A DNA stretch of 64,000 nucleotides from Alcaligenaceae bacterium (GTDB taxonomy: Bacteria > Pseudomonadota > Gammaproteobacteria > Burkholderiales > Burkholderiaceae_B). The translations under genes and the position numbers were made by a program. The DNA is taken from the NCBI GenBank assembly GCA_947380655.1, contig CANCRX010000005.1, positions 13,024-77,023 on the forward strand. Reading direction: 5' to 3'. The notes beneath the pieces are model-generated. The model was not told where the DNA came from. It searched no databases and was given only the letters and a program-made list of their open reading frames with translations. This document shows positions 34,649 to 43,771 of this stretch, piece after piece (within the stretch, counting starts at the first letter, position 1; each line of letters opens with the position of its first letter).

Positions 34649-37339
34649 ATGACTAAAACTTTGATCATTGCTGAGAAACCTTCTGTCGCACTCGACATTT
34701 CGCGTGCGCTGGGTGGTTTTACGCGCGAGGGTGACTACTTTGAGAGTGAGCATTATGTGCTGTCCTCAAGTGTTGGCCACCTGCTGAGTCTGATTGCTCC
34801 CAATGACCCCGTCAAGGGCAAGTGGAGTTTCACCCATTTACCGGTCATACCGCCGCAGTTCGAGATTAATCCCTCGGACAAGAAAGCGGGCGAGCGTCTC
34901 AAAATGCTCGTCAAGTTGATTAAGCGCAAGGATGTCAGCGCTTTAATTAATGCGTGTGACGCGGGACGTGAGGGCGAACTGATTTTCCGCTACATCCAGC
35001 AATATGCTGGGCAAAACAAGCCTGTGCAACGTTTGTGGTTGCAGTCGATGACTCAGGATGCAATTCGCGAGGCATTTAAAAACTTGCGGTCTGATGAACT
35101 GATGAAGCCGCTTGAAGCGGCAGCACGCTCACGTGCAGAGGCTGACTGGCTGGTGGGTATTAATGGCACGCGTGCCATGACCGCATTCAACAGCAAAGAT
35201 GGTGGCTTTTTTAAAACACCGGTTGGCCGTGTCCAGACGCCAACCCTGACGATTGTGGCCGAGCGCGAAGAAAAAATTCGCAAGTTCGAGCCACGTGATT
35301 ACTGGGAAGTACGGGCAACCTTTGTTGCGGCAGCAGGCCTGTATGAAGGCCGCTGGTTTGATCCGGCATTCAACAAGAATCCGACAGATCCGGAGCAGAA
35401 AGAGTCCCGCTTGTGGATTGAAGCGGCAGCCAAGAGTGTTGTGGCAGCTTGCCGTGAACAGCCCGGCACCGTGACGGAAGAAGCCAAGCCAAAAACAGAA
35501 ACCTCGCCTCAACTCTACGATCTGACGTCGTTGCAACGAGAGGCGAATGGCCGCTTTGGTTTTTCTGCCAAGACCACGCTTTCTCTGGCGCAGAGCTTAT
35601 ACGAGCGCCACAAGGCTCTCACTTATCCGAGAACAGATTCGCGTTATTTGCCCGAAGACTATATCAATACTGTTAAAGACACGATCGCAGGGATTGCAGA
35701 AGGCCAGGGTGTCGCCAGGTCTCTGGCCCCCCATGCGGCAACGATCAGTAAAAATGCCTGGGTCAAGCCAAGTAAACGGATCTTTGATAACAAAAAAGTT
35801 TCCGATCACTTCGCGATTATCCCAACACTGCAAATTCCAAAAGAGTTAAGCGAAGCCGAAGCCAAGTTGTATGACCTGGTGGTCAAGCGCTTTTTGGCGG
35901 TGTTTTTCCCGGCTGCCGAATTCCGCATGACGACCCGCATCACAAAGGTACAGTCGCACCACTTTAAGACCGAAGGCAAAGTCCTCGTCTCGCCAGGCTG
36001 GATGGCCGTGTACGGTCGTGAAGCGCAAGGCGAAGACGCGACCTTGGTCGCGGTTGCTGAAAATGAAACCGTCCGTACAGAAGAAATCGAAAGCGTTGGC
36101 CTTGCAACCCGCCCACCTGCCCGCTACAACGAAGGTACGTTGCTGTCGGCCATGGAGGGCGCAGGCAAGCTGGTTGATGACGAAGAATTGCGCGAAGCGA
36201 TGTCGGCAAACGGTTTAGGGACACCAGCCACCCGTGCCTCAATCATTGAAGGCCTGATCAACGAAAGTTATCTGCGCCGTGAAGGACGTGATCTGGTACC
36301 CACAGCTAAAGCCCGTCAGCTGATGACCTTGCTCAATGGCCTGGATGTCAAAGAGCTGACTTCGCCTGAATTAACGGGTGAGTGGGAACACAAGCTCAAG
36401 CAGATCGAACAAGGTGCGCTTGAGCGTGAGGCGTTCATGCGCGAGATCGCGCAAATGACGCAAGTCATTGTTAAACGCGCTAAGGAATATGATCGCGATA
36501 CGGTGCCGGGTGACTATGTCACGCTTGCTGCGGTATGCCCCAAGTGCGGCGGTGTGGTGAAGGAAAACTATCGCCGTTATGCTTGCACAGCGTGTGATTT
36601 TTCTATCGGTAAACACCCCGGTGGCAGAACCTTTGAGCCTGTGGAAGTCGAGACGCTGATCATTGATAAACATATCGGTCCGTTGCAGGGTTTTATCAGC
36701 AAAATGGGCCGTCCTTTTGCCGCGATTCTGAAGCTCGATGGTGAGTCAAAGCTAGAATTTGATTTCGGTCAGCGTGATGAAGAATCCAATGAACCCGTCG
36801 ATTTTTCAGGACATACGCCACTAGGCGCCTGCCCGAAATGTGCCGCACGCGTGTTTGAGCACGGGATGAGTTATATCTGCGAAAAATCAGTCGGACCGGA
36901 TCGTAATTGTGACTTCCGTTCAGGCAAAGTTATTTTGCAGCAAGAAGTTGGTCCGGAGCAGATGACTAAGTTGCTGACGGTGGGCCGCACAGATTTGCTC
37001 GAAGGCTTTGTTTCAAGTCGTACCAACCGTAAATTCAAGGCTTTTCTTTCGCGGGGTGCCGACGGCAAGGTGAGCTTCGAGTTTGAAGCGCGTCCTGAAA
37101 AAGCAGGTGGTAAAACAGGTGCCCGGGGTGCTGCAAAAACGGCAAGCAAAACGGCAGCCAAGACAGCCACTAAAACTGCAGCTAAAAAGACGACGAAAAC
37201 CGCTTCGAAGACGGCGACTAAAACCGTTAAGAAAGCTGCGACTAAGCGTGTCACGAAGACCGCAACGAAAACTGCAACGAAGTCCGCAGCAAAAAAAGCC
37301 GTTAAAAAAGTTGTGGCAAAAACGGTTGATGTTGAATAG
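34649..37339 (+). CDS. topB: DNA topoisomerase III with histone-H1-like C-terminal tail
   Basis: Type IA topoisomerase that decatenates DNA through a 5'-phosphotyrosine intermediate. The 896-residue product has the TOPRIM domain (TLIIAEKPSVALDIS, NACDAGREGELI), the catalytic tyrosine Y326 in LTYPRTDSRYLP, GLGTPATRASIIE, and zinc-ribbon regions (CPKCGGVV with YACTACDF, then CPKCAARV). The final 69 residues (about 828-896) are an almost pure Lys/Ala/Thr repeat with about 20 lysines, resembling eukaryotic H1 tails and bacterial H1-like proteins. Such a tail probably adds non-specific DNA binding. It is followed closely by panB and a SET methyltransferase gene. Confidence 0.95.
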   Translation: MTKTLIIAEKPSVALDISRALGGFTREGDYFESEHYVLSSSVGHLLSLIAPNDPVKGKWSFTHLPVIPPQFEINPSDKKAGERLKMLVKLIKRKDVSALINACDAGREGELIFRYIQQYAGQNKPVQRLWLQSMTQDAIREAFKNLRSDELMKPLEAAARSRAEADWLVGINGTRAMTAFNSKDGGFFKTPVGRVQTPTLTIVAEREEKIRKFEPRDYWEVRATFVAAAGLYEGRWFDPAFNKNPTDPEQKESRLWIEAAAKSVVAACREQPGTVTEEAKPKTETSPQLYDLTSLQREANGRFGFSAKTTLSLAQSLYERHKALTYPRTDSRYLPEDYINTVKDTIAGIAEGQGVARSLAPHAATISKNAWVKPSKRIFDNKKVSDHFAIIPTLQIPKELSEAEAKLYDLVVKRFLAVFFPAAEFRMTTRITKVQSHHFKTEGKVLVSPGWMAVYGREAQGEDATLVAVAENETVRTEEIESVGLATRPPARYNEGTLLSAMEGAGKLVDDEELREAMSANGLGTPATRASIIEGLINESYLRREGRDLVPTAKARQLMTLLNGLDVKELTSPELTGEWEHKLKQIEQGALEREAFMREIAQMTQVIVKRAKEYDRDTVPGDYVTLAAVCPKCGGVVKENYRRYACTACDFSIGKHPGGRTFEPVEVETLIIDKHIGPLQGFISKMGRPFAAILKLDGESKLEFDFGQRDEESNEPVDFSGHTPLGACPKCAARVFEHGMSYICEKSVGPDRNCDFRSGKVILQQEVGPEQMTKLLTVGRTDLLEGFVSSRTNRKFKAFLSRGADGKVSFEFEARPEKAGGKTGARGAAKTASKTAAKTATKTAAKKTTKTASKTATKTVKKAATKRVTKTATKTATKSAAKKAVKKVVAKTVDVE

Positions 37340-37366
37340 TGGTTAACAGAGGTCCTTAAGGCTTAA

Positions 37367-38188
37367 ATGAGTACGCACGCAGAAGTAAAACGCGTTACGG
37401 TGCCGCAGTTACAGGCATGTAAAGGTCAGCGCAAAATTGTTGCGCTGACGGCACATAATGTTTCAACCGCTCGCATCATTGATGACTACCTCGACTTTGT
37501 ACTGATTGGCGACTCAACCGCAATGGTTGCTTACGGTTTACCCAATACGTTGTCGTTCACGCTTGAGCAGACAGGGCAGCACACTGCTGCAGTTGTGCGT
37601 GGTACGCAGCATGCTTGTGTGGTCGCTGATATGCCCTTTGGTAGTTATCAAGAGTCGGTATCACAAGCCTTTCGCAGCGCGGCTTACCTCGTCGGACAGG
37701 GTGCTGATGCAGTCAAGCTCGAAGGAGGGGCTGTGATGGCCGAGACCGTCGAGTATCTCGTCGCCCGAGGTATTCCAGTGCTCGCGCACGTGGGTTTGAT
37801 GCCGCAGTATGTGAACACCATGGGTGGTTATCTGGCGCAAGGTCGTACACCCGAAGCGGCTGCCCGTATCCTGGCGGATGCACGGGCGCTCGAACAAGCG
37901 GGTGCTTTTGGTGTGGTGCTTGAAGGTGTCGCCGAAGCACTGGGTAGTGAGATTACAGAAAAAATTTCTATCCCTACTATAGGGATTGGCGCTTCAGTGG
38001 CTTGCGATGGACAAATTCTTGTCACAGAAGACATGCTAGGCTTAAGTGGTGAGCGCGTTCCCAAATTTGTAAAGCGTTACGCCGACATGGAAAGTGTCAT
38101 GCGCCAGGCAGTCCAGCGTTATGCAGATGAAGTTCGTGCCGGCAAGTTTCCCGAAGCTCAACATTGTTTTGGTGTGAAACGCACCTGA
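37367..38188 (+). CDS. panB: 3-methyl-2-oxobutanoate hydroxymethyltransferase
   Basis: First enzyme of pantothenate synthesis, adding a hydroxymethyl group from methylene-tetrahydrofolate to 2-oxoisovalerate. The 273-residue product has the TIM-barrel motifs KIVALTAHN, FVLIGDSTAMV (metal-binding Asp), VVADMPFGSYQ, DAVKLEGG, PVLAHVGLMPQ and IPTIGIGAS. No panC is adjacent. It lies 27 bp after topB and 18 bp before the SET-domain gene and is likely part of the same transcript. Confidence 0.96.
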   Translation: MSTHAEVKRVTVPQLQACKGQRKIVALTAHNVSTARIIDDYLDFVLIGDSTAMVAYGLPNTLSFTLEQTGQHTAAVVRGTQHACVVADMPFGSYQESVSQAFRSAAYLVGQGADAVKLEGGAVMAETVEYLVARGIPVLAHVGLMPQYVNTMGGYLAQGRTPEAAARILADARALEQAGAFGVVLEGVAEALGSEITEKISIPTIGIGASVACDGQILVTEDMLGLSGERVPKFVKRYADMESVMRQAVQRYADEVRAGKFPEAQHCFGVKRT

Positions 38189-38206
38189 TTCAACAGACTG
38201 AAATTT

Positions 38207-38710
38207 ATGACCACAACAGAAAAGCCCTGGCACGTCGTACGCAACTCTAAGGTTCACGGTAATGGCGTATTTGCAGCGCGTGCGATTCCGGCGGGCACCC
38301 AGATCATTGAGTATGGTGGCAAGACCATCAGTGCCAAAGAAGCAGATCGCCGTCATCCGACCAATCCCGATGATCCCTTTCATACTTTTTTCTTTTCCAT
38401 CAGCTCAGGCAAAGTGATTGACGGAAATGACGAGGGCAATGACGCGCGCTGGATTAATCACTCTTGTGACGCCAATTGCGAAAGCTCGGAGAGCAAGGGA
38501 GGCAAGCGTGTGCATATCATCGCCAAGCGCGATATCAAGCGTGGCGAAGAGCTGAATTACGATTATGGACTGGTCATTGACGATGAGAAACTGACCAAGA
38601 CGCTAAAGGCTCAATATCTGTGCCGCTGCGGAGCCGCCTCCTGCCGGGGTACCATGCTCGCCGTACCAAAGAAAAAATCAGGTAAAAAGAAAACTAAAAA
38701 GGGCGAATAA
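38207..38710 (+). CDS. SET domain-containing protein-lysine methyltransferase
   Basis: A 167-residue protein consisting of a SET domain and little else. It has VHGNGVFAARAIPAGTQIIEYGG, the substrate/SAM motif RWINHSCDANC (NHSC at 84-87), GEELNYDYG with the active-site tyrosines, and a post-SET zinc cluster CRCGAASC (139-146). A lysine-rich tail (KKKSGKKKTKKGE) ends the protein. SET enzymes methylate protein lysines using S-adenosylmethionine. Bacterial substrates are mostly unknown, but the H1-like tail of TopB encoded 870 bp upstream is a plausible target. Confidence 0.92.
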   Translation: MTTTEKPWHVVRNSKVHGNGVFAARAIPAGTQIIEYGGKTISAKEADRRHPTNPDDPFHTFFFSISSGKVIDGNDEGNDARWINHSCDANCESSESKGGKRVHIIAKRDIKRGEELNYDYGLVIDDEKLTKTLKAQYLCRCGAASCRGTMLAVPKKKSGKKKTKKGE

Positions 38711-38720
38711 GCGCGCCCTT
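38699..38720 (+). terminator. Probable terminator overlapping the end of the SET gene
   Basis: The arms AAGGGCG (38699-38705) and CGCCCTT (38714-38720) form a 7-bp stem with an 8-nt loop containing the stop codon, followed by ATTTAG. The T-run is short, so this is a moderate call. Confidence 0.5.
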
Positions 38721-38774
38721 ATTTAGCTGACAAGTGACCCCAGTCCATATCAAGACCCTAGTCCATATCAACGT

Positions 38775-39290
38775 CTAGCTGGTCGCGGTGGCCGCCATCA
38801 GTTGCCACCAGGCAAAACCCAGGGCAATCAGTGCCCCACCTGTCAGCATGGTCCTCAAACGGAACACCCAGTTTGGCATGAGCACAGGGGATTTGCGCAG
38901 CAACATGCTGTCAAGCAGCCATTGCAGTGCTAAGCCGGCCATGAGCATGCGCAAGCCAATGTCCGTTGTCGCGAGTGTGGCAAACCAGCCAATCAGCGCA
39001 GGCATCACGCTCCAGAGAAACATCGTATTGCGTTGCGAGCCTGCAGGCGCATGCACTGCCATGCCCCACCAAAGCGCACCTACAAAACTCAGTATCACCG
39101 CACCATACATGATGAGCGCCACGATGGCGATCACAGGATCAAAGCCGGTATCAATCACCGTAGCCAGCGACAGGACCCAAAAGGGCAGTAGACCCAGTAG
39201 ACCAGGGATCAGGGCGCTCAGCGGAATACGTGAGGGGGGTGGCCCAACGAGAGCGTTTGGGTCTTTAGCGGCATCGAGAAGATCAGACAT
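38775..39290 (-). CDS. DUF3429 domain-containing membrane protein
   Basis: A 171-residue integral membrane protein of the DUF3429 family with about five hydrophobic helices (for example ALIPGLLGLLPFWVLSLATV and the following GAVILSFVGALWWGMAV, whose SFxGAxxWG pattern is the family signature). Function unknown. The ATG at 39290 (MSDLLDAAKDPN) is taken as the start. A GTG at 39332 with AAGGGAAA upstream would add 14 residues and cannot be excluded. It is divergent from the ferritin-like gene. Confidence 0.82.
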   Translation of the reverse strand: MSDLLDAAKDPNALVGPPPSRIPLSALIPGLLGLLPFWVLSLATVIDTGFDPVIAIVALIMYGAVILSFVGALWWGMAVHAPAGSQRNTMFLWSVMPALIGWFATLATTDIGLRMLMAGLALQWLLDSMLLRKSPVLMPNWVFRLRTMLTGGALIALGFAWWQLMAATATS

Positions 39291-39351
39291 GTTGGTGATA
39301 TTACCAAGACCTTGCAACAAGTAAAAGTCCACTTTCCCTTAAGATAGCGAT

Positions 39352-40131
39352 ATGGAACTCAGACAAGCCGCCCTTGCCGCACTCACCTTGACCAACTGGC
39401 AAGGGAAAGCAGAGGTATTGAGCCGCATGACAGATACGTTTGCGCTCGACACCCGTCAGGTCCTGGCGCCGGTAGCGGGCATACCTGGCCGGCCGGCATT
39501 ACAGTGGGTGAGTCCAACGGGGTTACGACCGCGCAGCGTCCATACCCTTGAGGGAAGAGCGGTGCTGATTCACGCATTGGCGCATATTGAATTCAATGCG
39601 ATCAATCTTGCGCTCGATGTGGTGTGGCGTTTTCCTGGGATGCCAGAAGCTTTTTATCGGGACTGGATCGGTGTGGCGCGTGAAGAGTCGATGCATTTTA
39701 ATTTGCTTAATCAGCATCTGCAGTCGCTCGGTTTTAATTATGGAGATTTTCCAGCGCACGATGGGCTGTGGGAAATGGCTGAGCGCACACAGTCGGATGT
39801 GTTGGCGCGTATGGCGTTAGTTCCCCGCACACTTGAGGCGAGGGGGCTTGACGCGTCACCTCAGGTCAGACATAAGCTGGCAAGTGGTGGCGATCCAAAA
39901 GGGGCCGCGATTATCGATATTATTTTGCGTGATGAAATCGGCCACGTCGCGATTGGAAACCATTGGTATCGCTGGCTATGCAGTCAGCGTGGCGTCGATC
40001 CAATTGACGCCTTTGCCGCGTTGGCGAAACAATATCAGGCCCCGGTTTTGAAAGGACCTTTCAATCTGGACGCACGGCGCGCGGCAGGCTTCGAAGAAAA
40101 TGAATTAGTTTTGCTGGGCCTGCCGCATTGA
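39352..40131 (+). CDS. Ferritin-like domain protein (DUF455)
   Basis: A 259-residue protein of the DUF455 ferritin-like family. The likely di-metal ligands fall in four helices: ALAHIEFNAINLALD, VAREESMHFNLL, the helix around LEARGLDASPQ, and ILRDEIGHVAIG with a Glu and His. Family members are related to ferritin and to tRNA-hydroxylase-like di-iron proteins, and no function is established for this one. The ATG is only 62 bp from the divergent DUF3429 start. Confidence 0.85.
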   Translation: MELRQAALAALTLTNWQGKAEVLSRMTDTFALDTRQVLAPVAGIPGRPALQWVSPTGLRPRSVHTLEGRAVLIHALAHIEFNAINLALDVVWRFPGMPEAFYRDWIGVAREESMHFNLLNQHLQSLGFNYGDFPAHDGLWEMAERTQSDVLARMALVPRTLEARGLDASPQVRHKLASGGDPKGAAIIDIILRDEIGHVAIGNHWYRWLCSQRGVDPIDAFAALAKQYQAPVLKGPFNLDARRAAGFEENELVLLGLPH

Positions 40132-40152
40132 GCAAACCCAGCTTGATCGAGG

Positions 40153-41817
40153 CTAGTTCTTGACGATTTTGTTGAGCTGTTCACCCAGTCTTTTGAGTGC
40201 TGCAGAACAGTCTAGCCGATCAAGCATCACCTCTAGCAAGGTAAAAGATTCGGTTCTGTTTTTAGCAGCGATTAGCTCGTCGGTGAATTGTTGGTTGGTT
40301 GTGATTTTGGTGGAATAACCGGAATTTAATAACGCTGTGATGCCAGAATAATTCCATGGTGTCAGGTCGTTGTACTGACCCTCGAGAATTAATCTTTCAG
40401 TCAAATAGCCATCGTTGTTTAATACGATCACAATAGGACTCAGGCCATAACGGACAGCGACAGAAATCTCGACACCCGTCATTTGAAACGCGCCATCACC
40501 CACCAGTACGATCGGACGTAAAGACGGATCCGCAAAGCTCACCCCGATCGCACCTGGAACGGCAAAGCCAAGCGATGCATAAAATGCGCTCGAAATAAAA
40601 TTGATACTGCTCTGTATCGGCAGATCGATACTGCCAAATAAAGCATCACCTGGATCAGCAATGACCGCGCAGCTTTCATCCAGACATTCGCCAAGCCTTG
40701 CAAATAAGGTGGCAGTAGAAATTTTGTCTGCCGGATTACCAAGAAGAGGCTTTTCCAGTTTAGAAAATGGAGTGAAATAATCCGCGCTTTTAGGCAGCAC
40801 CTCAATTTTGCTCAGACGATCAATAAAGTCAGTCGGCTGAATGTGTTCAAACCTATGTCTGCCAATGGCCAGGCGTTCACGGGTGACATGGAGGATTTTT
40901 TTGGGATCAATGTGGGCGGTATAAATGCCCATATCCATATCAGACATTAATACACCCAGCATCATGACGCAGTCGCTGTTCTCAACGGCATCTGAAACGG
41001 TCTTATTACTCATCCGCCCGGAATACACCCCAATGAAATTAGGATGCATTTCATTAATAGCGGATTTTGAAAGGGTGGTGGTGGCCACCGGGATGCTGAG
41101 TCGTTCGGCCATCCTGATGATGGGTTCAACCAGTCCAAAACGTACGAGTTGAATGCCTAAAACGATGACTGGAGTTTTGGCACGCTGCAGTAGTTTGGTG
41201 GTGTCAGCCAGCAGCTCTTCAAGTGCTGCCTGATCAGTATGCGGCTCATCCAGTAATGGTGTGCGTGTGGATTGGACGGGTCGGTCGACTTCAATCCCCT
41301 CGACATCACGCGGTAGCTCTATGTAGCCGGGCCGATTTGTTTTGATGATGGCAGAAATGACCCGATCGATTTCACTGCAGGCGGTGTTCGGATCGGTCAG
41401 GGTAGCTTGCGCGCAGGTCAGCTCTTGAAAAACCCGTAGTTGCGAGTCATAAGACTTGACCTTGTGATGGATCATGGGATGGAGGTGCCGTTCTTTTACT
41501 CCGGGAGCTCCGCTAATGACCAGAACCGGAGACTCTTCAGCATAAGCCTGTGCCGTGGAGTTTGCTAGTTTCAGACCACCCACACCGTAGGTCACCGCTA
41601 CGACACCGAAACCTCTTAAGCGCGCATAGCTATCGGCTGCAAAGCCCGCACCTTGCTCATCAGAGGTGGTAATTAATCGCAGACTACTTTTTTCTACCCG
41701 CGACATCCAGGAAAGAATAAAGTCACCAGGCACGCCGAACACATGGTCTGCAGACGCAGCCTGGATCCTTTCAATTAAGTAATCACTGATTTTTACTTTT
41801 TGAGTGTTGTTCGTCAT
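40153..41817 (-). CDS. ipdC: Thiamine pyrophosphate-dependent 2-oxo acid decarboxylase (indolepyruvate/phenylpyruvate decarboxylase-like)
   Basis: A 554-residue enzyme of the pyruvate/indolepyruvate decarboxylase family, which removes CO2 from 2-oxo acids to give aldehydes. It has the cofactor-activating glutamate E54 (TTSDEQGAGFAADSYAR), the paired active-site histidines H117 and H118 (HPMIHHKV), and the TPP/Mg motif from VGDGAFQMTG to VLNNDGYLTE. Substrate choice among pyruvate, phenylpyruvate, indolepyruvate and branched-chain 2-oxo acids cannot be read directly. The location after leuA makes branched-chain 2-oxo acids a reasonable possibility. It lies downstream of the leuA terminator and probably has its own promoter. 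Confidence 0.85.
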   Translation of the reverse strand: MTNNTQKVKISDYLIERIQAASADHVFGVPGDFILSWMSRVEKSSLRLITTSDEQGAGFAADSYARLRGFGVVAVTYGVGGLKLANSTAQAYAEESPVLVISGAPGVKERHLHPMIHHKVKSYDSQLRVFQELTCAQATLTDPNTACSEIDRVISAIIKTNRPGYIELPRDVEGIEVDRPVQSTRTPLLDEPHTDQAALEELLADTTKLLQRAKTPVIVLGIQLVRFGLVEPIIRMAERLSIPVATTTLSKSAINEMHPNFIGVYSGRMSNKTVSDAVENSDCVMMLGVLMSDMDMGIYTAHIDPKKILHVTRERLAIGRHRFEHIQPTDFIDRLSKIEVLPKSADYFTPFSKLEKPLLGNPADKISTATLFARLGECLDESCAVIADPGDALFGSIDLPIQSSINFISSAFYASLGFAVPGAIGVSFADPSLRPIVLVGDGAFQMTGVEISVAVRYGLSPIVIVLNNDGYLTERLILEGQYNDLTPWNYSGITALLNSGYSTKITTNQQFTDELIAAKNRTESFTLLEVMLDRLDCSAALKRLGEQLNKIVKN

Positions 41818-41866
41818 GTGCTGGCCGGATAATTGTGGATTGAATTTAAAAGGTATCCCTCTATAA

Positions 41867-41903
41867 AAAACGCCTTTGGTTCAAGAGGAACAAAAGGCGT
41901 TTT
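41867..41903 (-). terminator. Intrinsic terminator downstream of leuA
   Basis: The arms AAAACGCCTTTGGTTC (41867-41882) and GAACAAAAGGCGTTTT (41888-41903) pair over 16 positions with one mismatch and a 5-nt loop. On the minus strand the hairpin ends in a T-run. It lies 30 bp after the leuA stop and before the decarboxylase gene, separating the two transcription units. Confidence 0.85.
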
Positions 41904-41932
41904 AAACAGTGCGCTACGTATCGTACGAAAGC

Positions 41933-43609
41933 TTAGCTTGCTTGTTGCAAGTAACGATTAAGTGCGCTGAGCACAGCTTTGAACGACGCCGTGACGATAT
42001 CCTTGTCGATGCCTACTCCGAAACCCGTCGGCGCATCGCCGATGCGTGCCTCGACATAGCAGGCTGCGCGCGTGTCGGTACCCGTGCCAATCGCATGCTC
42101 GTGGTAGTCCATGACACGCACAGGGATACCCAGGCTGTCTACAAACGCTGAGATGGCGCCGTCACCCGAGCCTGTCAGTGTGCGGCGCTCGCCAGCTACG
42201 TCGAACTCTGCCTCGATGGTGAAGTGTTTGCCTTCCGCAGCGGTTGGATCACCGGTAATACGATGCTTGATCAGCGTCCAGGGGGTGTTTTGGAGGAGAT
42301 ATTCTTTGCTGAAGATTTCGTGCACGGCGCTGGCGGTGACTTCGCTGCCGGTCTCGTCGGTCACACGCTGGATGGCACGACTGAATTCAATCTGCAAGCG
42401 ACGTGGCAATGCGAGACCGTGCTCTTGTTCGAGCAGATAGGACACGCCACCCTTGCCTGACTGGCTATTGACGCGGATGACCGCGTCGTAGCTGCGCCCG
42501 AGATCGGCCGGGTCGATTGGTAAATAAGGGACTTCCCAGATCGCGTCGGCTTTCTGAACAGCAAAACCTTTTTTGATCGCATCCTGATGGGAGCCTGAAA
42601 AGGCGGTAAACACCAGGTCTCCCGCATAGGGGTGACGGGGATGAACGGGCAGCTGGTTGCAGTCCTCTACGCAACGACGGACTTCATCGATATCCGAGAA
42701 ATCCAGGCCAGGATGAATACCCTGGGTGTAAAGATTCAATGCGAGTGTGACCAGGTCAACGTTACCCGTGCGCTCGCCGTTACCAAACAGGCAGCCTTCA
42801 ACCCGGTCGCCACCGGCCATTACGCCGAGTTCTGCCGCCGCCACAGCGGTGCCCCGGTCGTTGTGTGGGTGCAGACTGATAAGGATGCAGTCGCGTTTGT
42901 TGAGGTTGTTGTGCATGTATTCGATCTGGTCGGCATACATGTTCGGCGTAGTGGCCTCAATGGTAGCAGGCAGGTTATAGATGATTTTTTTCTGGGGGGT
43001 AGGTTTCCAGACCTCGGTCACCGCGTTGCAGACCTCGAGTGCAAAATCAGGTTCGGTGGTGCTGAAGACTTCTGGTGAGTATTCGTAGAACCAGTTGGTC
43101 TCGGGGTGTTTCGCCATGCATTGCATGACGCATTGGGTGCCTTCAATGGCGACTTGTTTGACTTCTTCGCGGTTCATGTTGAACACAATGCGGCGAAAGC
43201 CTGGTGCACAGGCGTTGTAGAGGTGGATCATGGCCTGTTTAGCGCCCGCTGCAGCCTCTACAGTGCGCTCAATCAGTTCGGGGCGTGCCTGGGTCAGGGC
43301 GATGATCGTGACGTCGTCAGGAATGCGATTTTCATCGACGAGCGCGCGTACGAAATCAAAGTCAGTTTGTGAGGCGGAGGGAAAACCGACCTCGATTTCT
43401 TTAAAACCTATCTTAATCAGCATGTCAAAGAAACGGAGCTTGCGCTCAACGCTCATCGGCTCGATCAGGGATTGGTTACCATCACGCAAGTCAGTACTCA
43501 TCCAGATTGGAGGATGGGTGATGCGCTTGGAGGGCCAGGTACGCTCGGCGAAATCGCGCTCAAAAGGCTTGAAAGGGATGTATTTGGTAGCAGGATTTTT
43601 AAGCATCAT
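41933..43609 (-). CDS. leuA: 2-isopropylmalate synthase
   Basis: First committed enzyme of leucine synthesis, condensing acetyl-CoA with 2-oxoisovalerate. The 558-residue product is the longer form. It has MSTDLRDGNQSLIEPM with the metal and general-acid residues, FKEIEVGFPSASQTDFDFVR, SLHPHNDRGTAVAAAELG with two metal-binding histidines, GCLFGNGERTGN, and a C-terminal leucine-binding regulatory domain (about 420-558) for feedback inhibition. Two ATG codons (43609, 43606) are adjacent. Expression is probably set by the leader peptide encoded at 43757-43894 upstream. Confidence 0.97.
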   Translation of the reverse strand: MMLKNPATKYIPFKPFERDFAERTWPSKRITHPPIWMSTDLRDGNQSLIEPMSVERKLRFFDMLIKIGFKEIEVGFPSASQTDFDFVRALVDENRIPDDVTIIALTQARPELIERTVEAAAGAKQAMIHLYNACAPGFRRIVFNMNREEVKQVAIEGTQCVMQCMAKHPETNWFYEYSPEVFSTTEPDFALEVCNAVTEVWKPTPQKKIIYNLPATIEATTPNMYADQIEYMHNNLNKRDCILISLHPHNDRGTAVAAAELGVMAGGDRVEGCLFGNGERTGNVDLVTLALNLYTQGIHPGLDFSDIDEVRRCVEDCNQLPVHPRHPYAGDLVFTAFSGSHQDAIKKGFAVQKADAIWEVPYLPIDPADLGRSYDAVIRVNSQSGKGGVSYLLEQEHGLALPRRLQIEFSRAIQRVTDETGSEVTASAVHEIFSKEYLLQNTPWTLIKHRITGDPTAAEGKHFTIEAEFDVAGERRTLTGSGDGAISAFVDSLGIPVRVMDYHEHAIGTGTDTRAACYVEARIGDAPTGFGVGIDKDIVTASFKAVLSALNRYLQQAS

Positions 43610-43656
43610 TTATCTCGGATCTAGTTCTTTTATCGCAAACAGGTTGAATCATGGTG

Positions 43657-43771
43657 ATCCCCGGTTGGTTTTGACCAACTTCTGACAGGTGTCAGGACAA
43701 ATAATCAGGAGGGGGGATAAACCGAGTGGCGAATGGTTGCCGGACAGCCACGGGCACTAGGCCCGGCAACC
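43657..43771 (-). promoter_or_regulatory. Candidate leucine attenuator RNA structures upstream of leuA
   Basis: On the minus strand the end of the leader peptide gene overlaps a 9-bp stem GGTTGCCGG/CCGGCAACC (43763-43771 with 43735-43743) that encloses the leader stop codon. Smaller hairpins follow at 43682-43695 (CTGACA/TGTCAG) and 43664-43679 (GTTGGT/ACCAAC). A long-range ATCCCC/GGGGAT pairing (43713-43718 with 43657-43662) is possible. These could form alternative structures depending on ribosome position. No hairpin with a clear T-run was found, so the termination step itself is not proven. Confidence 0.5.

Noticed and set aside
43735..43771. Classical intrinsic terminator in the leuA leader
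   Set aside because: The hairpin is real, but no T-run follows it on the transcribed strand, so it is reported as a regulatory structure and not as a terminator.
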